A stretch of DNA of 64,000 nucleotides, from NCBI GenBank assembly GCA_022316685.1, contig JAKJHU010000151.1:1-64000 (forward strand), written 5' to 3'. This DNA is from Progne subis subis (lineage: Eukaryota > Chordata > Aves > Passeriformes > Hirundinidae). The notes below the pieces were generated by a model. The model saw nothing but the letters and a program-made list of their open reading frames with translations. It searched no databases and had not been told where the DNA came from. Each line of letters starts with the position of its first letter. Positions within the stretch are counted from its first letter, which is position 1. The translations under genes were made by a program, and so were the position numbers. Below are positions 63,401 through 64,000 of the stretch, in pieces.

Positions 63401-64000
63401 CAAGCAGGGAAGTTGGGAGCTCCTGGGTGGATGCTTTAGAATGATTCCAGCCAGAACTGAGTCAGCACATTCCAAATCCGGAAAGCTACGAGCTCTCAGC
63501 GCCCTGAATGACAGACACAGGGGTACAGGGGAGTCTTCAGGGCTGAAAAACCTGCTGGATTTGGGCAGGAAATCAAAAAGCAGCCTGGAGGTTGCATTTC
63601 CACACAGTTACATCCTGCTCTACACCAGGTGAACTTCCAGCCGACTTGGAAATCCAGGGAAGTGCTGCAATCCGGGGCTCTGCTCAATTAAAGAGCTGTT
63701 CATTTAAGGAGCCTGCACCACCCAAGCAGGTTCTTACCTGAAGAGAGCTGCATCCATGTAGCAGGAATTACAATGGCCTTGGATGCCCTTCATCCGCCCT
63801 TGGAGAACACGGACTGCTGCCTCATTCCTGAGGGGAGGAAAACTCTCCGGGTCCTCTGGAAGAACCTGTCCTCCTACAAGAAAAGGAATTGCCTTCACCT
63901 TCTCATCTGGGTCAGCTCTGCCCTTCCTTGATGCCTCAAAAGTCTTGAGGTGACTCTCAGACCTCAGGTGGTTTCTCAACCCAGCTTTCCATAAATCACA
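57453..64000 (-). CDS. CYLD-like ubiquitin hydrolase, catalytic part (5' end outside window)
   Basis: This is a paralogue of the CYLD deubiquitinase, which trims Lys63 and linear ubiquitin chains in NF-kB signalling. Exons are >64,000-63,738, 63,132-63,022, 61,845-61,754, 61,014-60,948, 59,943-59,814, 59,575-59,467, 59,327-59,209, 58,589-58,370 and 57,637-57,453. They are all in phase and give 431 aa in the window. The Cys box [16 protein letters not shown] has the catalytic Cys at 63,763-63,761. Then come [47 protein letters not shown] and a zinc B-box (CCLCG, ECSEC, FCSSC, H). The His box is [12 protein letters not shown] (His 58,445-58,443), followed by FFDSMADR. The end is [17 protein letters not shown]. 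All catalytic residues are present. The expected CAP-Gly domains would lie beyond the right edge. Divergence from CYLD itself suggests a separate paralogue. Confidence 0.92.
57795..58095 (+). mobile_element. CR1 LINE 3'-end fragment in CYLD-like intron
   Basis: Landmarks are GGGAGTGGCTTCCCACTGCC, GATGGGATATTGGGAAGGAA, GGCTTGGAGCAACCCCATGG and CCAAACCATTCCATGATTCT. Confidence 0.9.
58860..59015 (+). mobile_element. CR1 LINE 3'-end fragment in CYLD-like intron
   Basis: AAGCTGTGGATGTCCCATCC, GTCCAAGGTCAGGTAGGACA and GCTTGGAGCAACCTGGGATA show a 5'-truncated copy with a degenerate tail. Confidence 0.85.
61240..61580 (-). mobile_element. CR1 LINE 3' fragment in CYLD-like intron
   Basis: The + strand reads GGTTTGGGTGGGAAAGGACT, CCATGGGCAGGGACACCTTC, GGTTGCTCCAAGCCTCATCC, GGAATTCCTTCCCAAAATCC and CCCTCTCCAGCTCTCCTGGA. 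Confidence 0.9.
61870..61934 (-). mobile_element. CR1 LINE fragment, left part, split by an LTR
   Basis: AAATCATGGAATGCCTGGGC and CTTCATCCAGTTCGACCCCC, ending CCCTG, are the first bases of a reverse CR1 that resumes at 62,718. Confidence 0.85.
61935..62717 (+). mobile_element. Solo LTR of an endogenous retrovirus, inserted in a CR1
   Basis: The 783-base element begins TGTCTTGG and ends CCAAGACA, a perfect 8-base terminal inverted repeat. It contains a TATA-like TAGATAAAAAC near 62,214, an expanded GCTT/GTTT plus G and T run at 62,434-62,530, and the 3' part shared with 53,518-54,005. CCCTG before it and CTCTG after it look like a 5-base target duplication with one change. No viral genes lie inside. 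It is antisense to the host CYLD-like gene. Confidence 0.88.
62434..62530. repeat. GCTT/GTTT, G-run and T-run microsatellite inside the LTR
   Basis: Repeated GCTT then GTTT units are followed by G7 and T18-type runs. The related LTR at 53.5 kb lacks this expansion. Confidence 0.85.
62718..62905 (-). mobile_element. CR1 LINE fragment, right part, after the LTR
   Basis: It continues the copy interrupted at 61,934 with TGCCATGGACAGGGATGCCA, CATCCAACCTGGCCTGGGAC, GGGAATTCCATTCCACCCCC and TTCCTTCCCAAAATCCCG. Confidence 0.88.

Overview
The window is a piece of a bird nuclear genome, probably a songbird or a close relative. The evidence is a tandem cluster of feather beta-keratin genes, many short copies of the avian CR1 LINE 3' end, endogenous-retrovirus solo LTRs, and compact vertebrate genes whose introns are full of GC-rich minisatellites. 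Apart from the feather keratins and two extra genes, gene order matches human 8q24.3 read in reverse: GFUS, PYCR3, TIGD5, EEF1D, NAPRT.

Layout. Bases 1-7,500 hold three feather keratin copies on the + strand: a 3' fragment, a copy with a one-base frameshift, and an intact copy. They sit in nested tandem duplications that left an orphan keratin 3' UTR at about 4,284. Bases 7,560-11,320 are intergenic. GFUS (GDP-L-fucose synthase) runs from 11.4 to 17.0 kb (+). A seven-exon gene for a signal-peptide, coiled-coil and membrane protein resembling brambleberry (BMB/KAR5 family) lies at 19.2-20.7 kb (-), head-to-head with PYCR3 (21.3-24.5 kb, +). TIGD5, a domesticated pogo/Tigger transposase, is at 26.8-28.6 kb (-), head-to-head with EEF1D (29.3-44.4 kb, +). 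EEF1D keeps the large exon of its long, nuclear isoform. NAPRT follows (45.9-55.6 kb, +). The catalytic half of a CYLD-like deubiquitinase (57.5 kb to the right edge, -) faces it tail-to-tail.

Exon models were built by matching GT/AG splice sites and codon phase. GFUS (319 aa), the BMB-like gene (251 aa), EEF1D (287 aa short, 667 aa long), NAPRT (524 aa) and the CYLD-like segment (431 aa) each join into one open frame. PYCR3, TIGD5 and the second keratin each carry an apparent single-base frameshift in otherwise conserved sequence. These are either assembly errors or real lesions.

The neighbours do not form one pathway. GFUS makes GDP-fucose, PYCR3 makes proline, NAPRT starts NAD synthesis from nicotinic acid, EEF1D is a translation exchange factor, and the CYLD-like enzyme would remove ubiquitin chains. 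Their shared features are paired divergent promoters and convergent 3' ends. The least expected items are the BMB-like gene, which seems to lack the family's cysteine-rich domain, the extra CYLD paralogue, and an 86-base inverted repeat in the TIGD5/EEF1D promoter interval.
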